Below are positions 39,439-56,465 of a stretch of 64,000 bases of DNA, piece by piece. The notes below the pieces were generated by a model. That model was given only the letters and a program-made list of their open reading frames with translations, was not told the origin of the DNA and searched no databases. The position numbers and the translations under genes were made by a program. Where the stretch lies: the NCBI GenBank assembly GCA_051294375.1, contig CM119269.1, forward strand, positions 16,233,010-16,297,009. The letters run 5' to 3'. The DNA comes from Paraspadella gotoi (Eukaryota > Chaetognatha). The stretch's first letter is position 1. Each line of letters starts with the position of its first letter.

Positions 39439-40430
39439 TATTGTATACTGACTGCATGTATTACGACACACGATGAGACGCAGAAGCACACAGCTACCAA
39501 TATATTAATAATATCTTTAATCAATTAGTTGTTGAATTTTAGTATCAATCAATCTTGGTTCAATTATGTTCTTTCGTTCGCGCTGCTACTCTCTACAACC
39601 TAGCTGGGGTCTCGCGTCTATCCGACCAACCCTACACGCAAACTAGAACCGAAAACGAGAACACAAGCAAAATTACATCGACTATCTAACTGACTGTCAA
39701 TATTGTTTAATGAACCAACCCGAAATCACAACACACATTTTTTTCCCTTCGAAACTGTGAAACTAAGCACCCGCCTCTTTATCCAACCCCTCCTCATCTC
39801 CACCGGCACCCGACCACCACCAATGCCAATCCCTCTCAGCTCCATCAACTAGATTGAATGTCTTCTGGTGGACCTATCTTCAACCTTATTCATTAATTCT
39901 CTCGCCGTCGACGTCGTCGTCCTAAACGCCTGCGCCTTTGATTGGCCGGTATGGCTTCGTCGCATCGACGATTTCATGGTCGACACAGCGTCGGGGGCGA
40001 GAGGAAAACACTTTAACGGCTTCCGCAATCGGAGATGAAACGGGTTTGAGAGTACGACCGCAGTGACGTGACGCAGAGGGGCGAAGAGGGTTTTCGATGG
40101 CCGTTGAAGGACTATTTTTTAGGGTTTCTTTCTGGTTCCATAGTGAGTGGCGTGAAGAGGGAAGACAAGTGGAGAATTGAGGAGGGAGATGGGGAGCGGG
40201 AAGGCGAGAGAGAGGGAGAGAGAGAGGGAGTCGACGGTATAACCCTTGTGGACTTCGGTGGGTTGTCTGCCCCTTCATTCCAGTTGAGCTCAGAAAGTTT
40301 CTTTTTATTTTTCGTGGAAAGAAGAGTATTTGATTTGGTCACGAAGTTAGACGTCGCGAGGGACGAATTGGTGAGGGAATAACAGGCGGGGACTAGAGGG
40401 CGGAGTGATTAAGCAGGACGGGAATACGGC

Positions 40431-40464
<34 letters not shown>

Positions 40465-41101
40465 GAGACGAGAGAGAAGAGAGAGAGAGAGAGAGAAGAG
40501 AGAGAGACGAGAGAACACGAAAGTAGACAAGGAAGTAGAAAAAGATAATAGAGAAAAAGGTAGATCGAGCAAGCGGTAGATCCAAAGGAAGAGAGAAAGA
40601 GTAAGAAGTACATAGCCAGAGAGCAAAGAAAGGTAGAGCCAGAGAGGTAGAGCGAAGAGAGGAAGAGCGAGAGAGGTAAAGTGAAGAAAGGAAGAGTAAG
40701 TGAGGTAGAGCGAAGAAAGGAAGAGCGAGAGAGGTAGAGCGAATAAAGGAAGAGCGCGAGAGGAAGAAAGCAAGTTAGAGAGACATTGACGACGAGTTTC
40801 GCTTTTTCCGTCAAACGATCGAAGCCTCGTCGTTCGAGATAAAAATAAAATAACAAATCGTTTTTGTCTCAATTTTCGTTTCGCGTCATTTTTTCCCGTC
40901 GGCGTCACTGATCTCGTCTCTCGACGTCATCCTTCTTCCGGATCCACGATCGCGTCACGTGACGATGTCGCCGCCGCTGCCGCCGCCGACCCGAAACCGT
41001 AAATCTTCCCGGGGAAACACCCTCCAACCGGTCGCCACCCACGACGCGGCCGATTTAGAGAGGGTGTATTATTTATTTATTATTTATTATTATGTATTAA
41101 A

Positions 41102-41546
41102 CTAGTTAGAAAGTCCCATGCTAAAAACATAAGCCCGACAATTGGTACACTTCTTGGAGAATGTCGTTTTGTTAGCGTTCGTAGCCGAAAATTTAGCAAA
41201 AACCCTGCAACCAACATTGGCGCTTTTTTCGCTTCTATGAATCCAAACTTCAAACAGCCCTCGTGAGTCGTGACATCCCCTTACCAAGGCTCACTCCATA
41301 AACATTCCCTTTACAACCGTCGAGAGGTCGAATACGACGCCGCGCTGTGGATTCTCCCGAGGGTTTGGCTGAGGATAACTCACCTTCGACGAAGATTAAC
41401 TTGCCTCTTTTTTTTACGGAAGTCGTTGCGTAGTATTTTGGGTCTCGTGCGTGACGGGTCTCTGTCATGATATTCTCCTTAGGGTTCGCATAAAGGTGAT
41501 GGCGTAGAAATCGAGCTGTTGCTTTTTCCTGATTTTTTCCTCTCAT
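41102..41546 (-). CDS. Hypothetical basic protein, possibly two overlapping frames or exons
   Basis: Two minus-strand open frames overlap. The first (41546-41250) begins MRGKNQEKATARFLRHHLYA and is rich in Lys and Arg. The second (41287-41102) contains FEVWIHRSEKSANVGCRVFA and a CTNCRAYVF segment. A donor-like CTTG|GTAAGG lies where they overlap (about 41285), so they may be separate exons, or a frameshift may join them. Composition looks more protein-like than most open frames here, which are microsatellite translations. No family is recognised and coding status is unproven. Confidence 0.3.
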
Positions 41547-42174
41547 ACATTCAGGAAAAACTAAAAAATATTTCCAATACTGGTGTTGATTTACAAATTA
41601 GAAACAAATGCTAGGACAAACTTCCTTACTTTTATTTCGAAGGCCTATCAGACCTTTTAACTTTTTTTATTTTTTTTTATATTATTTTTTTTATTTTTTT
41701 AATGTTTAACAGTATCATAAATACATTCATCGGAACACAAGGCAAGAGAAGAAAAAACACCAGAGGTAAGAAAACAAGAGAAGAAATTAAATACAATTTC
41801 CCTTATTGAGTTTTCATTCTATTTCTGACAAGAAACGGGAGAGAAAGGCAGTAAAGGCTTGACGGAAAACCACGAAGAAGAAGGTACATGTCTAATTGTC
41901 TATGCTTGTTGGTGATGTTGTTTTAATAGATAAATTATGATTAAAACCACTGGTCATTCTATTCAAAAAAAAGGTATATAGTTTTTACCTAGATGGAGAG
42001 AGCCAACTCGGCTGCAAGTACAAACAGTTCTTAATTGTATATTGTTTTAATTTTATCACTTCCTTCCTCAAATGACCTGATCATTTTAACCCCGTTTCCC
42101 TCCTTCGACTCTAAGCCAATCGAGGCAGTGGGAGAAAACTCTTTTTCCCGGCCAACTCCTCGGAAAACTACTGC

Positions 42175-43212
42175 CCAAGAAGGAGGAAAAGAAGCCGCCT
42201 TGTCCTCTTTGTCCCATAATCGAAAGCTATCCAACCGCAATCTTGCTGCCCCATGCTGTCGCTCCTTGCCCGCTCCTTGTCCTTCCCCTTGTCCTCCCCA
42301 CCCTCCCCTCTTGTTTCAGCAAAGTGTCCGCCACCTTGTCCTCCGCATGTATCCTCCCGCACAATGTCCTCCGCCATGTCCTGCCCCTTGCCCCACACCA
42401 TGTCCCTACTCCTTGCATAACCCATGTCCTCCTCCTTGTCCTTCTCCTTGTCCCTCCTCCTGTCCGCTCCCCTTGCCCGCCTCCTTTTCCGCGTCCCTTG
42501 CCACCGCCTGTGTCCACCTAAGTGCCCCACGTTGCCCTCCCCAAGCTCCTCCATGTCCAGCGCCACCAGCCAAGCAACGTGGCTATAATCTCTTTCTGAC
42601 GCCTCCTTGTCCCGTCGCCTTGCGACGAATGCGGCAACAACAGCAGTAAGAACGTCACCAACAACAACGCTACCGGCTGCTGCAGCGAGGGAACGAACAA
42701 CGCCAAGTCTGGTCGCTGTATGACGACTCAGTTGGCGAATAACATGACGGGCGGATGCTGCAACGGCCCCGACTGCTCGACGAGGGCAAAACAGATCCAT
42801 GTGGTTGAAGTAGGTGAGGAAATGGACAAGTCCGACCAAGTTCGTCCAAGTCCGACCAAGTTCGACCAGAAGAACACAAACGCCAACTGTAACGACGACG
42901 ACGACGACGTTACTAACAAAACTTCGAACTCGGCGAACTTCTATGAAAAAGCGGAGAGCGGGAAAGAAGAGAGCCGCGGCAGTAGCGCTGAAATCGACGA
43001 AAACGCTGCCGACAATGAGAATGCCCACAACTCGAATGAGGAAAACGAAAGGTAATTTGATTTACTGTTTTGAAATCGAGGATTGATTGATTGATTTTTT
43101 GGGGGTCACAAATCAATAGAATGATTTGTGGCAGTAACCACAGATTTTTGGTTTTCTGATTGATTCAATTTCCCAGGTCAAACTCCTCAAACAATGACGA
43201 CGGTGAAGAGTA
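42175..43212 (+). pseudogene. Degenerate or error-laden tandem paralogue of the Cys-Pro-rich gene
   Basis: This segment carries the same succession as the 45-49 kb gene: broken Cys-Pro repeats (PCPSPCPP, QCPPPCPAPCPTPCPY), an Asn-rich stretch, a CC motif, then NMTGGCCNGPDCSTRA at about 42744-42790, and an acidic tail ending ENAADNENAHNSNEENE. The tail aligns with ADNKNKHNSSEESE of the other copy. The AG|GTAATT donor at 43051 and the cag acceptor before 43179 match the phase-2 boundary of the paralogue. The next exon reads SNSSNNDDGEE and stops at TAA 43210-43212, where the paralogue continues. The reading frame changes several times across the Cys-Pro part (for example near 42250, 42290 and 42610). 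No exon equivalent to the first two exons of the other copy was found. It could be a shortened gene with assembly errors or a true pseudogene. Confidence 0.6.
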
Positions 43213-43850
43213 AGCTTGGATCACATCCTTTACCTCCGCCTCCACCTAAGACGGCGCTGACTCTACCTCCGACGGCGCCGACTCCGCTTCCGAGGACGCC
43301 GCCTACACCTCGAACGGCGCCGATCCGCATCTGACTTTTCCTTCGACGGCGTTACGCTTCCCGCTCTAATTAATTGTCTGATTGATTGTCGATTCGAAGG
43401 GATTTAACAGTATTTAAAAAACGTTTCCGATCTATATTTATATACTCTTTCTTTCAATATTAGTTGTTAGAAATTAATAAAAAAAACATCCCGATGTAAA
43501 TCTCCAGCTCGAGGCCTTTTACATCAAACGCTCTTCACTCTTAAAGTAAAACTTTTAGAAACATCCCCGTTCCACTCGTCAGTAGGTTGCGATGACGGCG
43601 CACATTTGATTCTTGCGAGTTGCTGCCATTCTTAAACATCACTAATTAAAATTAAAAAACGAGTTTTTTTGTTCATCATTGACGGACTTACTTTTTTTCT
43701 TCTCCTGATCTTTATTAACTCGTCTAGAACATATTCCCATTAATATTTTTCTTTTTTTTTATATATATTTTTTTACACGATCATGGTCCAAAGTCAACTT
43801 TTCTAAAATTTTATATTGATTGTATTTTTTTTTCTTTTTTTTTTAATTAC

Positions 43851-44092
43851 ATGGCAACAGCCGGGTTGCCTGTGATGCCCATTTGGATGTTGGCTTTGGG
43901 GGTTTCCGACCCTCAGTGACGCCTCCTGTCACTGGCGCGGTTACCATAGGACGGTCTCGCATTGCCAACGCGGAGGGAAGTCGATATGACTGTCACAGTC
44001 ATAACGTCACTGTGGAACGCAACGCCGGGGATGGTCCGTTCCCCCTCTGAAATCGATGGCTGACGTGAGGCGCTGTGAATATATCGCCACAA
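43851..44092 (-). mobile_element. SINE-like repeat, family B, copy 2
   Basis: Second copy of the 28.1-kb repeat, sharing GGTTGCCTGTGATGCCCAT and GACGGTCTCGC. The terminal hairpin is GGCG/CGCC, where the first copy has GCGGT/ACCGC, so pairing is kept although the bases differ. It lies between the two Cys-Pro gene copies. Confidence 0.72.
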
Positions 44093-44219
44093 TTACACCA
44101 TTTGTTATAAAATAGATTTCATTTTCATTTTCCCCTTTTTTTTTTCACCAAACCTCATTTTCACCTCACCTCCTATTCCCTCAAAATTTTCCCATTTGGC
44201 CTTTTTCACCCGCGACTAA

Positions 44220-44530
44220 TCACCGAATCACCGAAGACACGAAATTCCATTTTCTTTCGACTTTGAACTTTTCCCCCGATTCGATCAGCGACGCCGTCCG
44301 TCTGGCGCCGACGGCCTCCCGGATGTAACTCGCGATGCCGAAGATCGCGGGGATGTAATCGGCGAATCTCCGAGTGTAAATATGAGTCGAGGATTTGGGC
44401 GCGTTTCTCCCAATTTCCCGGCTCAATAATTTATTCATGGGCGCGCGAAGCGGGAAGGGATCGGTGACGGACAGGGAGCGGACCTCAAGGAGCGGACGTG
44501 AGATGCTCCGGAGCGACTCTCACAGACATC
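44220..44530 (-). CDS. Hypothetical small protein or exon
   Basis: A GC-rich open frame within AT-rich sequence, between the two Cys-Pro gene copies but on the opposite strand. From the ATG at 44438 it encodes 72 residues beginning MNKLLSREIGRNAPKS, with a hydrophobic core RFADYIPAIFGIASYIREAV and a basic tail ending VSSVIR. The stop is at 44222-44220. The frame stays open upstream of the ATG to about 44530, so it may be a terminal exon. Third codon positions are mostly G or C, as in the other exons here. No family is recognised. Confidence 0.4.
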
Positions 44531-45056
44531 GAGGAGTAGACTTGAAGGAAGAAATGGCTCGTCAACGGAGAATTCACTATTTCGCAGTTTCTTTGTTTGT
44601 GCCAACGAATGATCAGTCATCATTCCAAAATAGGCAATATAAATCGCGAAATTAAATAATCGAACGTAAACAAACAGGCGCATGTTTAAGCTTGCTAGGC
44701 GTGTCTTTACAAGAAATATTATCATGAAAAATATATTTTATTGTTCGTAAATTGTTTTGAATTCTTATAAAGAAGAGGAATCGTAAGCCAAGGGGCGAAT
44801 AAAATCTCCGATGTACGCATCAATGAAAAAGTAAAAACTCATCCAATAAGGAACATTTCGATACCAAATAAACAAACGTTAGGTAACATCTTTACTTTCC
44901 TCCCAAAGGCCGATTCGACCTTATACCCCATTTTTTTTCCTTCATCTTGTTTTTTTACTTTTTTTTACTTTTTTTATTTTTTTTATTTTTTTAAGTTTTT
45001 TTTTTTAATTTCGTTTTCGACTGATTCGTATTTTCTTCGGTGGCCATCGGAGCGAA

Positions 45057-49303
<4,247 letters not shown>

Positions 49304-49525
49304 AGCCGACGAGGAGAATAACAACAACAACGACGATGACAACAACAACGGCATTTCGTTCCATGTCCAATTTTTTAATCCGTCTTAGAAATTGTTCTTT
49401 TCTTCCGAAAAATACATTTCTTTTGTAGTGAAAAAAAGTTTTCGTTTGACTTTTTTTTAATTTTTAGCTTTTAGAATTATATTTTTAAATTTTTTTTTTT
49501 TTTGAAACGTGATGTGGCTTCGAAG

Positions 49526-52446
49526 TTGGCGAGGTCAAGACGAGGAGGACAACTGCTGCCGCCGACCGGGTGAGAATCACTGTGGACGGAAGAATGTTGA
49601 GTGGAGATCAGCTCGGTTTGGTGGGATCGGCTATTCGCGTTATGATTGCACTAATCATAATTCACCGGAGAATAAAGCTTACATTATTTAGGAGATATTA
49701 ACCAAAACGTCGGATGTTGGCGCCGAAAACCAAACCTGATTTCCTCCGATTTTTGGATTAGTCTATTAGATCTATTAGTTCTATTAGATTTAATCATTAT
49801 ACAATCGAGATTTTTTTCTCTCATCCTCGCAGGAGGAGAAGAATGCGAAGAGGAAGACAAATCCCTTAGCGGAAAATGCTACGCGAGCCAATGTGGAGGC
49901 CAGTGAAGATAATTATCTAACAATGTAGTTAATAAATCAATGAATCAATCAATCAATCAGGCAGCGGCGAATGGCAGAAAGGCGACTGTCGGGATCGACC
50001 TGGCGGCGCCGACGCGAATTGGGGCGATAATTGGGAGACGACGCCGGAAGAAAGCAGAGACAAGCGCCCAGATGCGCGCTCCAGTAACGCGTCGCCACCG
50101 GAATGGATGGTGCCACCAAAATATGCAGCGCCGAAAGAAGCGCCACCAATTTCGTCAAAAGCGCAGACTGGTCACCAGACGACGCCGCGTCGTGCGGAGC
50201 CGAAATTCGCCGACTTTGGACCAAACGTAAGTGGGTCTAACGTAAGAGAAGAAGAACCAACAACGCCGGAGCCATTGGCGCCGAAACGAGACACGAATCG
50301 ACGCCCAAAACCGGCGTCAACTGACCCCCACAGATGCCACGAGGTCGACAATCAGGCAGGCGGCGTCGTCGTCTCCAAAAAGGGTGATGGCTGCTGGCGT
50401 GGGGCGTGGATTGCGTTGTGGGAGTTGGAAGGAAGAAGGATATGAATCAAATATTCTATTCTAATCTATTCTATTCTATTCTATTCTATTACTATTTTAT
50501 TTATTCTATTCTATTCAAATCTATTCTATTATACACTATTTTATTCTATTCTATTCTATTCTATTCTATTCTATTCTATTTTATTCTATTCTATTACTAT
50601 GAAAATTTGCAAATTACTTGTTTCACTATTTTCTATTTTTATATTTTATGAAGGATTTAGTATTTAATCTTATTATTTAATCAAATATATATTGCTTTCT
50701 TTCTTAAAAATGTTTTATTTATCTAATAATTCAATTTGGGAAGGGGAAGTCAGTGTTGTCTTCTGGAAATAGAGGGAGCATCTATACAACACAAGGTTAG
50801 ATTACTATCTGTCCTAGTTTTCTAATAGATATTACACATCATTTCTGTTAGAAAGTCATTAATGAAAAATCATAATATCTAAGAGGCTGAACAGAAAGGG
50901 GTGGGAATGGATAATTTTTTGAGGGGTGATCAAAGTTATATATGATTTTTTTTACTAATAAGGATAAGACTACCATGTAGAATTGTATGTTCTGATAGGG
51001 ATACATACCGGGGAAAGGTCTATAGGGGCACCTTTATGTCATGAATATAATTTTAAAATTATATTTTTTCTTTATTCTACTTTTTAAATTATTTCTTTTT
51101 TGAATATTTTTTATTTTTTATTTTTATACAATGGGAAGGTCATCAGTTGGGAACCTATACCCTTCATGGATTTTTATTTTATTTAAATCTATTTCGCTCA
51201 AATCAATTTGAATAAATACTTCTAGCTAAAAGTTATCATTTTATTTGTTATTATTTTTTTAATACTTATCTTCTATTATTAAATAATTAATATTATTTTT
51301 TTCTTCCGCAACAGAACGAATCGAATTTGAAAAGATGATCTCGTCTTTGTTGGAGGCGGAGCGGCGAAGGGCAGACTCCGTCTTTTCTCCGATCGGGAAG
51401 AAGAGCGGCGAAGGCGAACGCGGTGGAGGCGGACGCGGAAGCGACGGAGCCGGACGCGGCAAAGGCGTCGGACGCGGCGGAGTCGGAGGCGGCGCTAGAA
51501 AACTATTCGAAAGGCGAAAGGGACAGACGAAGTTCGCCCTTCAGTTCGCAGGAGGCGGAGGGTTTAATCTGGGACCGTCGATGGGCGGTTGGAGGTTTGA
51601 CGAAATTGACGACGAGGTGAGGCGCTGGGGTTTGAAGGTGGTGATGGGGTTGGACAAGGTCGTTTCATGTGATTGAGAAAGTTGCTGGAGAGAAAAGAAT
51701 TTTAAGTTTGACCGTTTAGTCAAGAAAATTGTTCATGTTCAGTTTCCTTGGCTTGCGGAGTGATTTTCGAATATTTCCTGAGTATCTTGTTCATATTCTA
51801 ATAGTTTATTATTATTTATTTTATTAATGCTTACAAGCTGTCTGTCTATATTCATCTTTTCACTGAAGATTCCTCCCCGAGAAACGTGTCTAAAATAATG
51901 AGAAAATTTAGTAAGAACACGAATGGTTCCATTACATGCTGAGCTCGGCCAATGAGGGTCTCTCGGCTTCAGTCCTGCAAAGGAGGAAAGTTTAACCACA
52001 GAATCTCGATTCGAACAGAAATGCCCGGACATGGGAGAGGAGGGGACGCGCTCCGTCGAGACGCAAACTGACGAGAAGGGGATTAAAGGAAAGAAGATGA
52101 ATAAGGTTAAGGGAGGGAGGAAAGGGGAGGAAGGGAAAGAGGGGAAGAAGGGGTGGAATAAATTAAAATAAAAGGGAGAGAAGCAAAGAGAGGGATGAAG
52201 AAGAAGAGAAGAGAAAGGAAGAGGAAAGAAAAAGTAATAAGAAAAATAAGAAACAAGTAAGAGAAGTAATGAGAAAGAAAAACGATGATAAAAGAAAAAG
52301 AATAGAAAAAGAAAGTGAAAGGAGAGGAAAGCTTCATGGGTTAAAAGATAGCTGGGCCATAAGGGGCAAAGGAATGAGAGATAGAATTCATGAAATAATT
52401 ATTGCGAGATAGAACCATAATAGGTCGAGAGTCGAAAGGAAAAAAA

Positions 52447-52534
<88 letters not shown>

Positions 52535-52981
52535 AAAAGAGAGAGGGAAAGAAAAAAAAGAAAGAACTACCATTGCCCCTTTAGCAGCCTAAACAACAAC
52601 AACAACATCAACTTTACAACTCGATCACCAAAAATCACCAAAAATCACCGAAAATCTCACCAAGAAAAGTATCCCCACCGGTTTACTTTACAAGCTCGTC
52701 GACGAGTCGGTGGACATCGTCGTCTCCGCGACGCCGGGATTCGTCGTCGACAAACTAAACGGCATCCTTCCGGCGACGCGCGCCGACGCCGTCGTCAGAG
52801 ACAAAAAGAAACGGCGCTCCGTCTCTTTCTTCACGACGTTCTTGGATCGATTCTACATCGAAAAAGGTTTATGAGCGTTCGGGGGGATGTTCACTGTTCC
52901 GATGGCTCGAAATGGGGGAAGGCGATCGAGAAGATGGTTAAGGCGAAGGCGCACAACCGCTATGTCGTTGACGATAATTAA
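49526..52981 (+). CDS. Chain of coding exons downstream of the Cys-Pro gene, 5' end unresolved
   Basis: Exons inferred from phase and composition: about 49526-49569 (...DEEDNCCRRPG), 49833-49898 (GEECEEEDKSLSGKCYASQC), 49961-50383 (Trp- and Pro-containing hydrophilic segment), 51315-51616 (ERIEFEKMISSLLEAERRR, then an Arg-Gly-rich segment, then GGWRFDEIDDE), 52019-52105 (KCPDMGEEGTRSVETQTDE) and 52665-52981 (SIPTGLLYKLVDESVDIVV ... YVVDDN, stop TAA 52979-52981). Junction phases agree at each step. The second exon needs a GC donor (GAG|GCCAGT). The last exon stays open to its stop only if one A is added to the run 52861-52865. No family is recognised. Cys pairs and acidic tracts resemble the preceding gene, and the strand is the same, so this is probably its 3' part. 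A separate gene or alternative 3' exons remain possible. How it joins the upstream exons was not resolved. Confidence 0.55.
50455..50605. repeat. (CTATT)n pentanucleotide microsatellite
   Basis: Interrupted CTATT units over about 150 bp. The tract lies in the intron between the exons ending 50383 and starting 51315. Confidence 0.88.
52440..52536. repeat. (GAAA)n tetranucleotide microsatellite
   Basis: Almost pure AAAG/GAAA run inside a purine-rich stretch (52100-52565) within the intron between the exons ending 52105 and starting 52665. Confidence 0.9.
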
Positions 52982-52999
52982 CACAACGATGAGTAAACT

Positions 53000-53512
53000 A
53001 TTTAATGTATTGTTTTCACTCATGAGTCGTAATATTGAAATGAATACAACAACTACAATGGCGATGGCAACTACGAGTCCAACTTAATTTATAATCGTAT
53101 CAAATCCGTTTCTGTTATCACCGATTTTTGTCATCTTTTCCGTTTTAATCCTCATAGAATTAAAAATTTTGGCAATAATAACAAATAATGACAAAAAAAG
53201 GAAGGAAATTGTGATTCTTCACTCGGTGATGTTTGGCTCGGTGATCATTTACGTGATTAGTGTCATCTTGTAATTTTAGCCGAGAGGCCTTTTTGAGTTG
53301 GACTTTCAACGTCGCTGCCGCCGCCGCCGCTCCGCCGCCACCGCCGCCACCGCCGCCACCGTCGCCGCTGTCCTGTTCGGTTTTAGTTTTTTTCAGTTTT
53401 TAATTTATTTTTATTTTTTTCTTGAAACCCGCTCGAGAAAGGGAAGGAGAAAAAAAATGTATATCGTATCTGTCTATGCTCTCTTTATTTCTTTTTCTCT
53501 ATTGTTTTCCCG

Positions 53513-53601
<89 letters not shown>

Positions 53602-56290
53602 CTTTTGTTTTCCCCGCCGCCTCTCATCGCTGATTGTTTTTTTGGTTGTACCTCTTTTACCGATCGTGATTTTGGTCACCCAGGTGTGAATGAAAAGAGA
53701 GATCGAAGATTAGAGAAAAAAAAGTTAAAACAATGGAACTTTTTTCGTTTTTTTTCTGTTGTTGCCGACGGCGGCGACGACGGACTTAAAACAATAAAAA
53801 AAAAGTTTGACAAAGTTTGAAAAAAATAAAGTTTTATTTCATTTTTTTTCATTCCATTTTTTTGTAACGTTGTGAGAGAATAGAATTTCTCCTATGCCTA
53901 TGGATACGAGATTGGGGTCGGAAAGGACGCGACGTTATTCCTTAGTTTCGGCTGGACTCTCGAAACCTCTTTGTGAGGTTTAACTCCACAGATAAAACAG
54001 ATAATATATGTTTAACTCTCGGGTATTAAACATTTATCATTATCAAGCCGCCGCAGCGAATGTTTTCAACTCCCCGAAGGAAACACTTGTTCTTCGGGTA
54101 TCAAAATGTCACGATCATAGTTGATTTGCGGTTTTCTTTTAATCAGATCTAATTTGTCTCGTGTGCTTTCTTGCTCAAATCAATTTGTAGATTAACGGCG
54201 GATTAAAGGACTTTTCATTCAGATTTGAAAAACAATCAGGCTTTGTTTCTTTGCTGGAATAAATTACCAGCAGTGAAAACCAAACTCAACCTTTGACTTT
54301 ACGTTTTATTTCAGCGTTGCATCAAAGTTAACAGTTTAATGACATAAAATAAAAGGCTCCCTTTTAGCGCATTGATTTCTAAAAAGATTAGTTTTTTTTT
54401 TTCTTCCTTTTGTTCTAAACAGACCGCTCGAGTGTCTTTTTTATTACGATCCTTAGCAAAGAGAATTAGATATAAGGTTAACCTAAAAAGTCTGGCTTCC
54501 TCCCATTTTCCTCCACCCAGAAAATATTACCCTCTTCGCCGCTTTCATTATTGCCACATCCAACTGCCCTCTGGCACAGCGCTGATAGGCGAAGCCAAAG
54601 CAGCGCTGACCTTCCCTATACAGTATGCTAACCGCAAGTAGAAGCCATTGCGAGCGGGGTCGACCCCATTAACATTAAAAATTCCCATATTATTAATTCT
54701 TTGCCCCGACTCAGGCCAGTGTATGGAGGCGAAGGGAAGCGGGGGCAGCAACCGCGCGCCAGCGATGGCACGGAGGGCATCCGTCGTTCGCGAACGTCCG
54801 CCATCCAACCGTCGCAATTCCAGCGGAGAGAAGGAGAAGCAAATGGTGGCATTAAACTCTAGAGGAAATGGCGGCCATGACCGGCCAGAGTCTTAGTATT
54901 GTGCTGGGTGGCAAGCATGCTGCACCGTTATTGCGCAGAGGGCAACGCAGTCACCCGGCTCTGCAGCGCTGGCTGCTCAAAATGTTGTCTCGTTGCCTCT
55001 CCGTGGCAGCTCCACTCTCATGGTGTCAAGCCTATGAACTGTTTGCTATGCAAAGGTTAGAAATAATGTAAAAGGAAGGAAATAGCTTCGCACGGATGAA
55101 TGGTTGTGGCAGCTTTCAGAAATAGTTTTCTGCCCAAAGAGCAGGCGCAGCGCTGAAGTGATGTCAAAAAGAAGGGTTATCAAAAAAATATAAGGCCAAA
55201 GGCCAAAATGTCTTTGGAAAACATGATTGAAACAATGGCTCAGTGCTGAGTAATAAAAAGAAAATTTTTCCCTCGCTAAATTATAATAAGAGTTTTATTT
55301 CACTTGACTATAACCTGCATTAATTTCAGGTTTTTGTTTCTCCTAAAGTGACAAATTCCAGTCACATCAGATTTTCTCTAGCAAAAAAAAAACCATTTCA
55401 ATATGTTTCAAGGAATCAGCAATGGGTTCAAGTGTTTGTTAGTAAATACGGTCAATGCGTTCTGTCCACAAAATAGGAAATTCAAACAAAGCCTTGCCTC
55501 TCAACTGACTGAACTTTCTGTCAGCCACGCTTCATCAATATCCTAACCACATTTTAGATGACTCATCTTGCTTCTGGCGCCGCTGCCAAAGATCACGCTT
55601 TATATTACCCCTTGGTGCAGCGGGCAGCGCTGCGGCCATTGGAGGGTGGAGAGCAAGTGGAACTCAAGACCTCGGGTGCAGAGGAGCGCTAACCTCGTGA
55701 TCCATCAGGAGAAAGAGAGAAACGCATATCACAAGAGAAAGAGAGTGAGTGTGTGTGTGTGCCAATGGATTTGTGACCGCATAAGAGTGGGGGAAAGAAC
55801 TATAATGAAGAACCGGGTGCCAAGACCCTTTGACAAAGGCCGTATGTGTATTGACCAAAAGGGTCGCGAGAGGAAGTATTGAAACTAACTAGTGTCAAAG
55901 GTATTGACCGAATAAAAACTGCCGGGTCTTGTTGCTCCTAAGGGAGACATTGAGTTCAAAGAGTGAAAGAGAGAGAGAGAGGGGAAATTTCCCAGTATAA
56001 ATATAAGTATCTATAATGCTCATTTATCTATTCAACCGGTACACACAATGGACCCCGAAATATATTTTCTCGGTGAGGTAACGAGCCAATACAGTTCAAA
56101 CAAAAGCACAAAGAAAGCCATTCTGGACATAAATTATGTTGAATGATTGGCAAGAGCGTAGAGCGGATGGCAGCACTGGGGTCAAAGTTCCCAACCGCCT
56201 CAGTGAAGAGGCTGTGACTCACATTGATGGCAGTCAGCGCTGAGGAGCGCTCAATGTCCGCTGGGGCAGATTTTCCATCGTCTTAGATCA
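53000..56290. other. Gene-free stretch, CAGCGCTG-rich in its second half
   Basis: A GCC-repeat patch (53310-53370) and (CT)n come first. From 54.55 kb the composition changes: fewer microsatellites, more balanced GC, and repeated CAGCGCTG. Open frames at 54548-55071 are overlapping on both strands and not convincing. Confidence 0.5.
53514..53598. repeat. (CT)n microsatellite, 85 bp
   Basis: Pure CT run downstream of the last exon of the 49.5-53.0 kb chain. Confidence 0.95.
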
Positions 56291-56294
56291 GGCC

Positions 56295-56465
56295 ATGGTT
56301 CTTGTGTTTCAGCGCTGCGTTTTTCTTCTGGCAACAACGCTGCCCACGAAGAAAGGATGCTCGGCGTTCGACGACAAAGTGACGTCCGAGGAAGCGTTAG
56401 CCACGACGATGATGCCCAAGACGACGTCAATGACGGGCAACTATTGCAAGTGCAACAAGCGCTGA
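56295..56465 (+). CDS. Possible 56-residue Cys-containing ORF
   Basis: Short open frame from ATG 56295 to TGA 56463-56465. It has a hydrophobic start (MVLVFQRCVFLLATTLPT) that could be a signal peptide and a Cys-containing end (NYCKCNKR). G/C-ending codons dominate. The same DNA is open in a second plus frame. The tttcag before CGCTGC could instead be a 3' splice site. Confidence 0.2.
   Translation: MVLVFQRCVFLLATTLPTKKGCSAFDDKVTSEEALATTMMPKTTSMTGNYCKCNKR

Noticed and set aside
40068-40382. 104-residue plus-strand frame starting MTQRGEEGF
   Set aside because: It includes a GAGA-derived Glu/Arg run, the opposite strand is also open and there is no splice or homology support.
54548-55071. Overlapping open frames on both strands
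   Set aside because: Several frames are open at once without codon bias. The segment is better described by its CAGCGCTG repeats.
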